From: Conchocele bisecta
Taxonomy: Eukaryota; Mollusca; Bivalvia; Lucinida; Thyasiridae
DNA length: 64,000 bases
Direction: 5' to 3'
Assembly: GCA_029237695.1 (NCBI GenBank)
Contig: CM055275.1
Location: 11,110,899-11,174,898, forward strand
The position numbers were made by a program, and so were the translations under genes. Shown here in pieces: positions 22,007-34,118 of this stretch (position 1 is the stretch's first letter; each line of letters begins with the position of its first letter). Below the pieces are notes generated by a model that was given only the letters and a program-made list of their open reading frames with translations, was not told where the DNA came from and did not search any database.

Positions 22007-22063
22007 CTGAAAAATCGAAAGAGAGATTTCGTTATCTTCAAAACCTTTATTTCTCTTTGGCAT
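22007..22063 (-). CDS. Candidate first coding exon, unknown protein
   Basis: The minus strand reads ATG to CAG for 19 codons (MPKRNKGFEDNEISLSIFQ), then a consensus donor GTGAGTG. An 85-base region including this exon is duplicated at 18484-18572. The short peptide is not enough to assign a family. Its phase (0) does not join in frame to the candidate exon at 20779-20891, so they may be different transcripts or an exon is missing. Confidence 0.3.
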
Positions 22064-22088
22064 GCGAACTGCAACTGCCGAATATTTT

Positions 22089-22960
22089 GAACAAGAATCT
22101 CTCCCTCAATTTTCCCAGATCATGAAAATTTTCATGTTCCACCAATCAAATTTGCGTATCAAGCAAATCACGTGATATCGGAACTGGTCAACCAATAAAA
22201 CCACAGTGATATGACCAAGCATAAACATTCATAAATTATGTTTTCTTAAGTTTTGGCAGCAATGAAAGGTGTTAACATTAATGATAATGATAATAGCCTC
22301 CAAAGATTCCTGGGCTTTGTCTAACAGATGCAACTAAGCCGATTGCCTCTAGATAAGTTTGGAAAGCTTAATTGATAACTTTGTGTCCTAGCAATTACAA
22401 AGTCTAGGTAGATGCAGACAATGTACTGGACTGTTTTTAAAAATAAAATCTCATCTAACTTCTTACGGAAAAATAAATAAAATAATTGAAAGTTTTGATC
22501 AGCAATGAGTATTTTTATTCTAATATTGGCACAAATCGGACTATTAGTAATGATTTTACATTATCTTAAGTTAATTTCTTAAACATGCTTATAAAAGCCT
22601 ACAACATGCATTTTCACAATGTGTGCATGTAATTTCTCATTATGGGTATTCTAAGCTATAAACTGATGCTAAGCTTGCAAAAATAGGATACACTTGACAC
22701 AAAGATGAGTTTGTACACATATTTCATTTGCAGTATTGCAATGTGAGAAACTATTGTTATACACCAGTTCCGATCACACCTTAAGCTGTCTATTTACAAT
22801 CTTGGTGTAACCCAAAGTTACAAACTAAAAATACATCAGTCTTACAAAAGTGGAACATGCAATGTGTAGACAGTTTTGAGTTATCTATTTATATACTGGT
22901 ACAAACGGAATATGTACATGTGGATGTAAGAATATCACCTATCGCACACTTATATGATTG
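22089..22960. other. No recognised feature
   Basis: AT-rich sequence with no supported ORF, repeat structure or RNA gene. It could hold the promoter of the candidate minus-strand exon at 22007-22063. Confidence 0.4.
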
Positions 22961-23037
22961 AAAGTAGTTGTTTGAACACATGGGGCATGCAGGTCATGAA
23001 TCTGTATATACATTTGTACCAGCACATAACAACAGCA

Positions 23038-23902
23038 CCAGAGTGATCGCCTCGTTGATACCTTCGATGTGATATATAACTTGACCATATTCGGTCAAAA
23101 CTATTTTTTAACCCCAATTTGACCCCACGGGCCATGCCCATTTTTGACCCCGGGGTCACCATTTTAACAACTTTGAAAGAGCATTGTAAATCGATCAACC
23201 TAGCAAGTTTCGTCGAAATCAGGCTAGCGGTTCATGAGAAGAAGATTTTTTAAGAATTTATGCTATTTTTAGACGGCGGCCATCTTGAATTAGTGATGAC
23301 CTCCATTTTAACAAATCTGAAAAGGCTTGACCCATGGACCATAACTTTTAAGTTTGGCTACCATGGGCCAAGCGGTTCATGTGAAGAAGAATTTTGAAAT
23401 CTCTAATAAAAGAACGACCTGTTGACATTTCGGCGGCCATCTTGGATGAAATAACCATCCGATTTCGACAATAAATACACCAGAGTGATCGCCTCGTTGA
23501 TACCTTCGATTTGATATATGACATGACCATATTAGGTCAAAAATAACATTTGACCCCACGGGCCACGCCCATTTTTGACCCCGGGGTCACCATTTTAGCA
23601 AAATTGAAAGAGCCATCGATCATTCCTACCAAGTTTACTCGAAATCCGGTTGGCTGTTCTTGAGAAGAAGATTTTTGAAGAATTTGTGCTATTTTTTGAC
23701 GGCGACCATCTTGGATTACGCAATGACGTCATTTTAACAATTTTGTAATCCCCCTACCTAAGGACCATGACCATGACGTTTGGTGACTGTAGGCCCAATG
23801 GTTACCAAGGAGAAGACGTTTGCAAATGTTCACGGACGACGACGACGACGACGGACGACGACGGACACATTGCGGTAACAATAGCTCACCTGAGCAAATA
23901 GA
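23038..23902 (-). repeat. Long dispersed repeat with ATGGCCGCC-type units, truncated inverted copy
   Basis: Reverse complement of 17103-18253 type sequence. It contains two internal units with GACCCCGGGGTCACCATTTT and ends at a GACGAC microsatellite and CGGTAACAATAGCTCACCTG. It lacks the AACAAGAGGGCCATGATGGC end. Confidence 0.85.
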
Positions 23903-24273
23903 CGTCTAATACGGGAAATATCGTAAATATTTTTCATGGAAAATCGTGCATCGTCATGTTCTTAGGTACAAAATAAATTCGCCCCCCACCCCGCCCAACG
24001 GGAACATTTTGAAATTACAAAGCTGCTGAGACAGCATTTAACGATATTATCAACATATTGCCTTCTATGTGAAGAAATAAAAATATTTCAAATTATATAC
24101 TAAAATAAATAATTATTCATGGAACAAAATTTATTTTGTCATACTTTACCTCAAGATAGGCTGAGGGCAGGTATATAGATAATAATTAATAAGTTTCCAT
24201 TTATATAGTCGCTAGTGTAGTAGTGAAATTAATTTAAACCTTACACCGCTATCTTAATTTTTTGTCAATAGTC

Positions 24274-24371
24274 CAGTAGCCGATTTCATCAACATTGCAA
24301 AGTATACTTATCTAACAAAGTATACTTTGTTAGATAAGTATACTTTGCAAGTTTGATGAAATCGGCTACAG
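24274..24371. repeat. 98-base near-perfect foldback MITE
   Basis: CAGTAGCCGATTTCATCAAC and GTTTGATGAAATCGGCTACAG-type ends fold onto each other almost completely (CTTATCTAACAAAGTATACT pairs with AGTATACTTTGTTAGATAAG). The same ends bound the larger elements 26002-29236 and 34048-36328, so this is a minimal, nearly loop-less form of that family. Confidence 0.92.
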
Positions 24372-25063
24372 AACATCACCGACCCAACTTGATGGCTGCT
24401 ATTTGTTTATTGGCCATTTTATATTTTTCAATAAAACTGAACATGCTGAACATATACAGCATCTAACTGTACAAACACTTGGATTGAACCCTAGTTTACA
24501 TTTACAAACATACACCAGCATTATATTGTTAATTTCAATACAATGTTTTACCCCAAAAATAAATATTCACAAATTGTCAATATCATTTTTTTATTTCTAT
24601 TAATATTTCACAACTACTATTTACATGCATACTGAAATAACCCAAAGTTATTTAATTTAAAAAATATGTAAATTTGATATTTTATCACAGTTTTTGAAAA
24701 AAATCCACAAAAAAATGCTACTTTAATATCAAGATAATCATGATGTCACGACAATTTTGTCGTCTGCTGTTTATTTTCTATTTTCCATTTTTATCATCAA
24801 AAACATGTTTTGACAACTTTAGAATAATTTACAACATGCTTCGACAGCACTTCAGAATCACTTCCAATTTATAATACTGGACAATAATTATAGTTTCAGT
24901 ATTATAAACATTATAAAAAAACATTATTTTCACAAATTCCATTTTTCACAATCAGAGTTGTTTCCAGGTAAAACTGAGATAACAAAATGCGATAGAAATC
25001 TACAATCAGCCCATGTTTTCCTGATCTGGTTCATCCATGTCTGTATATCTGAGACCAGTGCCT

Positions 25064-25981
25064 TTAATACCCGAGACGAAATACTTTAATACAGTCATTA
25101 CCCCCCTGAGATACGTACAGTGAATTGTGGTGTTGGTTGTAACAGATGCTGTAAGGCCGCGATATATGTCCGTTCCCGAAGACTTCAATACTGCGGGTAC
25201 AATCCGCCGTTATGTGGTCGATGTTGCCAGACCTGGAGCCGCAGACATAGATACTTCCGTCTGGGTGGACGGTGAGTCCGCGTGGAAGCACCAAGTTGTC
25301 TCCCTGGTATCGGGCCAGCACGACGCCATCCCGGGTCACACGTGTTACCTCGCCGCCCCTGTCTGTCGTGATCAACTCCCCCCGGGTGTTGTGTCTTATA
25401 TACCGGAGGTAGTCATCAGGACAAGTCCATACAGTTGTCACCTTCCTACCCCTCATGTCAATCTCCACAATGTCTTGTGAGAACCAATCTACCGCCGCCA
25501 TGTTGTCGCCACATCTGGTCACACTGGAGCATCTCACTGCGGTCTTGATGATGCGCCCGAGGGTCAGGATGCCGGACACCGACACCAACTGGATCTTCTT
25601 GTTGTCTGGCAGACAGACGGCCACCTGCCCGCCGTCTATTTCCGCAATGTCCCAGGGACCGGATTGTAGTTTAACGTGGGACACGAATTTATGGTTGACG
25701 TCAAACAGCTTTATGTTGTGGTTGAGCAAGTCCGACAGTAGTAGCCGGCCGTCGGCGAGCAAGAGTAAACCTGTGACGTCACATGTGTCGTCATCTGTAG
25801 GTCCGCGGATATTGATGTCGTCACATGGGAAGGTTCCATGAGCCCCTGCTCCTGCCATATCTGCGTTATTCAACTCGCGGTGTTCGTGTTGGTTCTTCGA
25901 CTTCTTGTCTTTACTGTGGCCATCTGTCTCTTTCCCTCCATCAACTTTATCATATGTTGCCCTCTTTCTAGACCCTTCCAT
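25064..25981 (-). CDS. TRIM-like NHL/beta-propeller protein lacking RING and B-box
   Basis: A 305 aa single-exon ORF. Residues 1 to about 45 are charged and low-complexity (KDKKSKNQHEH). From about 60 to the end are repeated beta-propeller blades: VTGLLLLADGRLLLSDLLN, then LVLPRGLTVHPDGSIYVCG, then RPYSICYNQHHNSLYVSQGG with CIKVFRLGY at the C-terminus. This is the style of the C-terminal domain in large molluscan families of TRIM2/3/56/71-like proteins, where it binds ligands while RING and B-box domains act in ubiquitin transfer. No zinc-binding residues precede it here. An in-frame TAA lies 12 bases upstream of the ATG, and a foldback element begins about 21 bases upstream, so the gene is either a natural short form or one cut off from its N-terminal domains. 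Function as a ligase is not supported. GC content is clearly higher than in the flanks. Confidence 0.85.
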   Translation of the reverse strand: MEGSRKRATYDKVDGGKETDGHSKDKKSKNQHEHRELNNADMAGAGAHGTFPCDDINIRGPTDDDTCDVTGLLLLADGRLLLSDLLNHNIKLFDVNHKFVSHVKLQSGPWDIAEIDGGQVAVCLPDNKKIQLVSVSGILTLGRIIKTAVRCSSVTRCGDNMAAVDWFSQDIVEIDMRGRKVTTVWTCPDDYLRYIRHNTRGELITTDRGGEVTRVTRDGVVLARYQGDNLVLPRGLTVHPDGSIYVCGSRSGNIDHITADCTRSIEVFGNGHISRPYSICYNQHHNSLYVSQGGNDCIKVFRLGY

Positions 25982-26001
25982 AGTTCCTTGACTTTATTCA
26001 A

Positions 26002-29000
26002 CAGTAGCCTATTTCACCAACATTGCAAGTAAACTTTGAGGGAGTAATCATTTATTTGTATGCCATATAGAACTAACGACTGCATATATTTGATGATTGA
26101 AAGTATGCAGAATTATTATACTGAATTCATTACATTATCACAGCAATGGCTGTGATAATGTAATGAATTCAGTATAATAACAAGAGTTGTCAGAAGACAA
26201 CGAAGCTCGCCTGTTGGCAGCCTTCATTCAAACTTGTCACAGTTGTATAAAAAACATGAATATTATATAACTTGACCTTGTGATAAGGGGTGTGCGGTGG
26301 ACCTTGGCATTGATGGATTTGCTGTAGCACAATAGAGTATCATCAGATGAATGCATGTATGAAATATCAAAGCGTTAAAAGTGTAAATAAACAGAAGTTA
26401 AACAACATTTACCTCAATGTAAAGTTTATGAACATGTTAAATTTGTGACCTTGACCTTGGGGTAAGGGTTGGGTGGTGGGTTGTGGATTTGCTACAGCAT
26501 GATAGAGGGTCATCTGAGGAATGTATGTATGAAATATCAAGGCATTCCATCAAAGAAAACAGTTGTTATCTGACATTTACCCCAAAGTTAAGTTTATGAA
26601 TGTGTCAAGTTTGTAACCTTACCTTGGGGTAAGGGATAGGCGGTGGGTCATGTATTTGCTATAGCACGATAGAGTATCATCAGATGAACACGTGTATGAA
26701 ATATCAAGGCGTTCCATGAAAGGAAACATATGTTATAAGACATTTACCCCAAAGTTAAGTTTATGAATGTGCTAACTTTGAGACCATGACCTTGGGGAAA
26801 GGGGTGGGGGTTGGTCATGGATTTGCTATAGCACGCTAGAGTATCTTCAGATGAATGCATGTATGAAATATCAAGGTGTTTGAAGTGTAAAGAAACAGCA
26901 GTTACACAACATTTACCCCAACGGTAAGTTTATGAACATGCTATGTTTGTGACCTTGACATTTGGGTAAAGGTTGGGTGGTGGGTTGTGGATGTGCTACA
27001 GCATGATAGAGGGTCATCTGAGGAATGTATGAAATACAAGGCGTTCCATGAAAGGAAACAGACATTTACCCCAACGTTAAGTTTATGAATGTACTAAGTT
27101 TGTGACCTTGACCTTGGGGTGAGGGATTGGCGGTGGGTCATGGATTTGCTATAGCATGATAGAGTATCATCAGATGAATGCATATTTGAAATATCAAGGC
27201 GTTCCATGAAAGGAAACAGATGTTATAATACATTTACCCCAACGTTAAGTTTATGAATGTGCTAAGATTGTGACCTTGACCTTGGGGAAAGGGCTTTGTG
27301 GTGGGTCATGGATTTGCTACAGCATGCTAGAGGGTCATCTCTGAGGAATGCATTATGAAATAACAAGGCGTTCCATGAAAGGAAATAGAAGTTATAAGAC
27401 ATTTACCCGAACGTTAAGTTTATGAATGTGCTAAGTTTGTGACCTTGTCCTTGGGGTAAGGGATGGCCGCTGGGTCATGGCGTTGCTATAGCACGATAGA
27501 GTATCATCATATGAATGCATGTATGAAATATCAAGGCGTTCCATGAAAGGAAACAGATGTTATAAGACATTTACCCCAACGTTAAGTTTATGAATTGACC
27601 TTGGGGTAAGGGTTGGTTGGTGGGTCATAGATTTGCTACAGCATGATAGAGGGTCGTCTGAGGAATGCATGTATGAAATAACAAGGCGTTCCATGAAAGG
27701 AAACAGAAGTTATAAGACACTTACCCAACGTTAAGTTTATGAATGTGCTAAGTTTGTGACCTTGACCTTGGGGTAAGGGCTGGGTGGTGGGTCATGGATT
27801 TGCTACAGCATGATAGAGGGTCATCTGAGGAATGCATGTATGAAATAACAAGGCGTTCCATGAAAGGAAACAGAAGTTATAAGACATTTACCCAACGTTA
27901 AGTTTATGAATGTGCCAAGTGTGTGACCTTGACATTGGGGTAAGGGCTGGGTGGTGGGTCATGGATTTGCTACATCATGATAGAGGGTCATCTGAGGAAT
28001 GCATGTATGAAATAACAAGGCGTTCCATGAAAGGAAACAGAAGTTATAAGACATTTACTCAACGTTAAGTTTATGAATGTGCCAAGTTTGTGACCTTGAC
28101 ATTGGGGTAAGGGCTGGGTGGTGGGTCATGGATTTGCTACATCATGATAGAGGGTCATCTGAGGAATGCATGTATCAAATAACAAGGTGTTCCATGAAAG
28201 GAAATAGAAGTTATAAGACATTTACCCAACGTTAAGTGTATGAATTTGCCAAGTTTGTGACCTTGACATTGGGGTAAGGGCTGGGTGGTGGGTCATGGAT
28301 TTGCTACAGCATTATAGAGGGTCATCTGAGGAATGCATGTATGAAATAACAAGGTGTTCCATGAAAGGAAACAGAAGTTATAAGACATTTACCAAACGTT
28401 AAGTGTATGAATGTGCCAAGTTTGTGACCTTGACATTGGGGTAAGGGCTAGGTGGTGGGTCATGGATTTGCTACAGCATTATAGAGGGTCATCTGAGGAA
28501 TGCATGTATGAAATAACAAGGTGTTCCATGAAAGGAAACAGAAGTTATAAGACATTTACCCAACTTTAAGTTTATGAATGTGCCAAGTTTGTGACCTTGA
28601 CCTTGGGGTAAGGGCTGCATGGGTGGTGGGTCATGGATTTGCTACAGCATGATAGAGGGTTATCTGAGGGAATGCAATGTATGATAAACACAAGGCGTTC
28701 CATGAAAGGAAAACAGAAGTTATAAGACATTTACCCAACGTTAAGTTTATGAATGTGCCAAGTTTGTGACCTTAGACATTGGGTAAGGGCTGGTGGTGGG
28801 TCATGGATTTGTTACAGCATGATAGAGGGTCATCTGAGGAATTGCATGTATGAAAATATCAAGGCGTTGCATTTTGAAAAGGGAAACAGATTGTGTTTTA
28901 AGGAATTAACCCTGTTAAGTTTATGAATGTGCTAAGTGTGTGACCTTGACCTTGGGGTAAGGGTTGGGTGGTGGGTCATGGATTTGCTACAGCATGATAG

Positions 29001-29236
29001 AGGGTCATCTGAGGAATGCATGTATGAAGTAACAACTTACAAGGTGTTCCATGAAAGGAAACAGAAGTTATAAGACATTTACCCAACGTTAAGTTTGTGG
29101 ACGACGCCGACGCCGACGCCGACGCCGACACGCCGACGACGCCGGGGGTATGCCATACTTCGTGCAGGCGAGCTAAAAATTAATAAATTTATCTTTAAAT
29201 TGAAATTTTCTCCCTCAAAGTATGAAATCGGCTACA
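26002..29236. mobile_element. Foldback element carrying a nested tandem-core insertion
   Basis: The outer ends CAGTAGCCTATTTCACCAAC (26002) and ATGAAATCGGCTACAG (ending 29236) are inverted repeats of the 24274-24371 family. An internal palindrome at 26110-26180 (ACTGAATTCATTACATTATC and its complement) is also found, partly, in 34048-36328. A roughly 3 kb tandem-core element (26179-29174) sits inside it. Confidence 0.82.
26179..29174 (+). mobile_element. Tandem-core (pearl/HINE-like) element, about 18 units of roughly 167 bases
   Basis: The left part contains GAAGCTCGCCTG and the right end GCAGGCGAGCT, giving subterminal inverted repeats. Between them are about 18 core units, each with ACCCAACGTTAAGTTTATGA, TGTGACCTTGACCTTGGGG, CATGGATTTGCTACAGCATG and GAAAGGAAACAGAAGTTATA. 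The array ends with a GACGCC microsatellite (29099-29145) and GGGGGTATGCCATACTTCGT. Comparing two adjacent units gives a period of 167. A homologous but shorter element is at 61885-63366. No ORF is conserved between units. Confidence 0.85.
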
Positions 29237-29411
29237 GGTGAACTTTACTCTGGGATGGATTTGGAAATATTCCTGACAAAAGTTTTATTCTCCACAGTCC
29301 GGCTGTATGTAAGTTTTATAATCCACGATACGCCGCACGCCAATGTTGTGTCTTGTGTTTGGTCACTAAGCTGTAAGTATACGTTAGAGATTATTATGCA
29401 TTCCAGTAGAA

Positions 29412-29611
29412 TCACAGGTTGAAGATTAAATACATTAAATATACATAAAAGCATCAATAAGTGGTAACAAAATAAGTTAACACATGAAATACTCATTAAT
29501 GTGGTATAAGATGGAGTAAACAAATTTTAGCGTATTTTTTATCTCACTTATTGGTGCTTTTATGCATATTTAATGTACGTATATACATTGGCACGTTACT
29601 TCAACCTGTGA
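29412..29611. repeat. MITE with TCACAGGTTGAAG ends
   Basis: TCACAGGTTGAAG and CTTCAACCTGTGA are perfect 13-base terminal inverted repeats. The inner arms TACATTAAATATACATAAAA and TTTTATGCATATTTAATGTA pair closely. Relatives are at 7374-7460 and 39739-39930. Confidence 0.88.
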
Positions 29612-30285
29612 GTCCAATATGTTTCGGTAACTGCATGGACATAACAAGATTGTCTACCTTTTCAACTGTTTAATAAATCAGCAGACAATATCAACCATGC
29701 ACATTCCTTAACAGTTTTATAAATATGTCGTGTAAACATTTGCCATCAGCACTGCATCTCCGGGAGTTACATAGTCAACGTGCTGTGCATGGCTTCGCTG
29801 GAAGAATGCAGCTGAAAGGAGACTTAGGGGAACTGCTCGACAAAGAATGGATGTTTAATTTTGACAGTGACTGTATGGTGACTCTATCTATTGAACTTTT
29901 CAAGTTCGTCAACATTGCGTCAGATTATGAAATTAAAACCACATCCAATCATCTTGAGAATACGCTGTATATAATGTGTTTGGAGACGTTTTCAGTATCG
30001 TTTTCTTCGTGAAAACGTTACACGGAGTAATCAACAGTCCCTACACCAAGGTGCTGGAGTTCATGGCTACTGAAATCATTGATAACCATTTCTAAAATGT
30101 ATGGGGGTATTTAGGTTGATAAAACAAATACAAATTAATTGTTAACAACGCTTTGTTTTACATCATTTGCCACCACTGTAAATACCCAGACAATACCCCT
30201 GATGATCAGCAGAAGCTGTGAAACTTTTATTTCAATATATGTTTATTTTTCTCTCCCTTTTTTACATTTTTTGGCAGATTCTTTT
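29612..30285. other. No recognised gene
   Basis: Contains a 95-codon plus-strand ORF (29725-30012) with no recognisable motif. It could be an exon but has no supporting splice or homology evidence. Confidence 0.35.
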
Positions 30286-30531
30286 TTATTGTTTCTTTGT
30301 ATCCGTTTTTGTTCTGCCACTGCAGCCTTTATGTAGTTCTTTGTCCTTTTTGGCCTGCACTTGTGCCATGAAAGCCTCATCAGAGGAAAATACGAAATAC
30401 TGCTGCTGCTTTTTTTTGTTTGCAGTGAACTTTTGTTTGGGGATGTTCAGTACGTCATTCTTCTTTGTAGTTGCAGGTTTTTTTCCCAGTTGTGGGGCTG
30501 CTGGCGTAACCGTTTTAAAATAGTGTTCCAT
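30286..30531 (-). CDS. Small lysine-rich hypothetical protein
   Basis: An 81-codon ORF starting MEHYFKTVTPAAPQLGKKPA and ending TKTDTKKQ. It is rich in Lys and Gln (KQKFTANKKKQQQYF) and is followed in frame by TAA. The composition is more protein-like than the neighbouring random ORFs and suggests a nuclear basic peptide or the N-terminus of a DNA-binding or transposon-derived protein. I do not recognise it, and no splice context was confirmed. Confidence 0.3.
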   Translation of the reverse strand: MEHYFKTVTPAAPQLGKKPATTKKNDVLNIPKQKFTANKKKQQQYFVFSSDEAFMAQVQAKKDKELHKGCSGRTKTDTKKQ

Positions 30532-30725
30532 ATGTTGGGTACGTGGAATCAGACACCTCGTTACCAGCGAAATATGCTGTTTTGTGTTTTGTCAGCATTT
30601 CTACAATCAATCCAGGTGTGAAAGCGCTTAGTTTATTTATTTATTATGTATCTTGAATGCATAATATATAGTTCTAATCGGATAAATTATAGCTGAGGAA
30701 CATGTTTTTTTTGGCATTTGTTTGA

Positions 30726-30732
<7 letters not shown>

Positions 30733-30768
<36 letters not shown>
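30733..30768. repeat. (TA)n microsatellite
   Basis: About 18 TA repeats, preceded by a short TG stretch. Confidence 0.97.
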
Positions 30769-30774
<6 letters not shown>

Positions 30775-31299
30775 GCGTACTGATCGGTGGTTTTAGTACC
30801 TGTGTGTCAGTGATATATAACAATGACGCGACTGAACAATGACACACATGTCAATATTCTATAATATAACTTTATTGACACATGTGCAATATTACCAGTG
30901 GGTCAGTATTCTATCTGACAACGTAGGTACCAGATTGGACATCTATGTATTTCTGCAGGTTCCCAGTCTGATCGAACTGTAGCGGTAGATCAAGCGCTCC
31001 CGCCGCATTGCGACCTTGTGTGAAAGCACGCTAAAATTTGCTCTATTATACTTTGGTGTAATTCACCATTAGATAATGTACTAATGTGTCCTGCAGAAAT
31101 GATTTCAATGTATTTATATCTATTCAATGTATTTATATCTATGTATTTATGTATTTGTATCTATGTATTTATATATATGTATGTATATCAATGTATTTAT
31201 ATATATTCCATGCTTCACCTCAACAGTGGCATTGCTGACTGCATCCTCGCTATACGGTCTTATCTAAAAAATGAAATATCAATTGACCAGCTAAGATCA

Positions 31300-31302
<3 letters not shown>

Positions 31303-31350
<48 letters not shown>
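31303..31350 (+). repeat. (TG)24 microsatellite
   Basis: 48 bases of uninterrupted TG followed by TATGTATGTATA. Confidence 0.97.
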
Positions 31351-31361
<11 letters not shown>

Positions 31362-32935
31362 ACTTAATGCAATGTATGCACGTTAATGCGAAGTCATAAA
31401 CACAGAAACAAATGTTTGCTATTGATACACATAAGCATATACCATAAATCAAATAAAGTTATAATACCATATTTTCGAGGAGGTATCTTAAGGTCTTGCC
31501 ACTCTTAAGACTACTCGTCAATTTAAACGTTTAAGATTATACATAAAAAAGTACATGAAATCTAACAACCATCTCTAGCCTAATGGGTAGAGCATTTGCT
31601 AAGCGTTTTAAAGGTCATATACTTTTTTTTATCTCACTTTTAGTGGTAAATCATGATCCTACCTGCATAAAATGTACATACTGGTCGAAACATGTAAATT
31701 ATTGCATTTTTTATTTATTCATTTGGCGATAAAAATTGCATACATTGCTTGAATGTTATTTTAGCAGTACATCATGGACCTGCATACACTGCCCTATGTA
31801 TTTATAATATATGCACTTAGCATACCATACCAACTTACTCTATTGGCCTACTGTAAATACGATGTAGCCTTTGTCATGCTTACTGTTTTTTTTCCGGAAT
31901 GTACCATTGTACGGCATAATTTGCCCTTAGGTCGAACACTCGTTCGCCTTAAGGGCGAATGCTGTTCGTGACAAAGGCAAACCTCTATATGATACAGGTC
32001 ATCCTCTATTATGTTTTCTGTTGTAACAAAATGCAAAATGTGTGTACTGGTTGATGCTAAAATGATATATCTCATTGATAAACGAATAGTTTAACATTGT
32101 GGCTGAACAATAACATATATATAGGTGATCTAAGGGACTTTTTGAAATTCCCGCCCTGCAATGTTGTCTCTCCGCTGTTGATTTCAAGCGTCCAGGAATC
32201 TATGAATAAGAAGTACGCCGAATGAAGACTGATTCCCGTTTATCAGAAGAGGCCTGTATAAAACAATAGAAAAAGACGGAGTAGGCGCGGAGTCGGTAAT
32301 GCAGGGTATATAACTCATGAAAAACGTTCGACTCAGGGGCGAAATCGACTTAAGGGCGAGTTACCCTATCCGCACGAAATAGTGCCGACTTTCTCGCGTT
32401 ATTATGCACACTTATAATGTTGCTAAGATATTTAAATTGACTTATATTTCCTAAACACGCAAAATAGTAATTAAAAGAATATTTACATTTATAAAAAATG
32501 CTCTAAAGAGGACGTAAAAATCACGGTTTATTCGACTGTGCGACTGATTCCCTGCGTTTGGCTTGAAGTTGTACTGGTTCCCAGTGCTCGTCAACAATCA
32601 AGCAGGAGCTGGAAATAGTTCAAGTTCCGCGATTGCAGAATTCTACAAGCCTTTACCCAGATATTCCCAACGACAGACACTGACCGGTACACAAGTAGAA
32701 AGGTAATACATTTAAGTTATTACTGCCATTAATTATTTGTTCGAAACTGCTGCTATGCGGAATTTAATTCAGCATACACATAACATGTTCCTATTTCCGA
32801 CAAGAGGTAGAAGCCGGCAAATTGTTTCATAATTTGACTAGCGGAATCATTACAACGCTTTAAATTAATGCACGGACTGTAACGATGGATGATAAATGAG
32901 CAGTCAGTTGTGTTACGTTTCTGCAGTTCATTTAT
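31351..32935. other. No recognised gene
   Basis: Mostly AT-rich. Small dyads are present, for example CGCCTTAAGGGCG at about 31948-31960. A possible 5' exon end is visible at about 32640-32700 (ACACAAGTAGAAAG followed by GTAATA), but nothing identifies a product. Confidence 0.35.
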
Positions 32936-33235
32936 TGATTGATTTATTGTTGTTTAACGACCTACCAACAGCTCAACCTATGGCCGGGAGGGTGGACAAA
33001 TGGGGCTCATGGGAGTTGTGACCAGTGTAGCTCGATCCTGAACAAATTGCACGCTCCCGAGACTGTGGACTGATAAGTATCTATGTTGATTGTAGAAGCA
33101 TAGCGGGTCTTTCATTGAGAGACTGGCGAGCAGTGGCTGTGCAGATCCTGATCAGACTGTGCGGATGCACAGGCTGATCTGGATCTACGCTCGTCGTAAA
33201 ATCCGTAAGCCCTATTTCTCAAGTCCCAGTCACAA
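32936..33235. repeat. Composite of SINE-tail fragment and foldback repeat
   Basis: TTGTTTAACGACCTACCAAC and CAGCTCAACCTATGGCCGGG match the SINE-like head, followed at about 33000 by AATGGGGCTCATGGGAGTTG and the GATCAGACTGTGCGGATGCA block of the 7942-8174 foldback family, ending near CTCAAGTCCCAGTCAC. Confidence 0.65.
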
Positions 33236-33469
33236 ATTAAGGTTTAATCTAAAATACTGGGATTCACGCCTGGTTCCATCACTTTCCATCACTTTCCATC
33301 ACTAAGACAATATTGGGTAATCTGATTGCAATAAGGGTGCCTGACACTGGATCGGGATATTTTGTTCTCGGTATGGAAAGGCTGATGGTGTAAATTGACG
33401 GATATTTTCAGAATTAGTAATTTAGTTTTCTTACCAGGTGAGCTGATTATCTTCAATTAATACACATCA

Positions 33470-33690
33470 GGCGCGGATACAGGGGGGGGGGGGTCCAGAC
33501 CCCCTCCCCCCCCAGCAAAAAAAGAGAAGAAAATCTACAATACTCGAATAGTTGGATAACTGTTTTCGTGGCCTAGGTGTCAGGAAATCGCATCTGCGGC
33601 GATCTGGCATTTAAAAATTTCCTGGGGGAGGACCCCCCGACTTTACGATACGCATCGCGCTTCGCGCTCAAGGTGGTCTAGACATAGTTG
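33470..33690 (+). repeat. Dispersed GGCGCGGAT repeat with G and C tracts
   Basis: CAGGCGCGGATACA followed by G and C runs, CCTGGGGGAGGACCCCCCGA, and CGCATCGCGCTTCGCGCTCA. Same class as 5846-6000 and 49145-49400 (-). Confidence 0.65.
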
Positions 33691-34118
33691 TTACTGTAAC
33701 AATGGGGAAAATACCTTCGTTACACTTGTTACACTGTTACACCGTAACAAAATGGGGACCTCCTGCCAGTTGGTATCTTTTTGTGCAGTTTATGCTCAAA
33801 AGTGCTAGTGCTTGTGGGTAAGGTTTCTACTGTTTCGCAGGGTTAATTCGTGAATTTGTTTGATTTTTTGATAGGAATAGTAGCACACATTTGTATTTTA
33901 AGACCGAGAGCATGCTGTCATGTATTTCTATGCCCAGGTCATTGGAGTGTGACTATTGTTCTTTTGGAATTAATATTTTATTTGTTGTTGTTGTTGTTGT
34001 TAGAAGAAGGAACTAGAATTGCTGGGCCCTTTGCTGGTTTGATTGTTCAGTAGCCGATTTCATCAAAATTGCAAAATATACTTATCTATCAAAGTATACT
34101 TTGAGGGAGTAATCATTG

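Noticed and set aside
26220..29100. CRISPR-like array of regular direct repeats
   Set aside because: Units are about 167 bases with no separate spacers, there are no cas genes, and the genome is animal; it fits a tandem-core transposable element.
31084..31386. 100-codon ORF rich in Cys/Val and Tyr
   Set aside because: It is made from (TG)n and TATTTATATC-type simple sequence.
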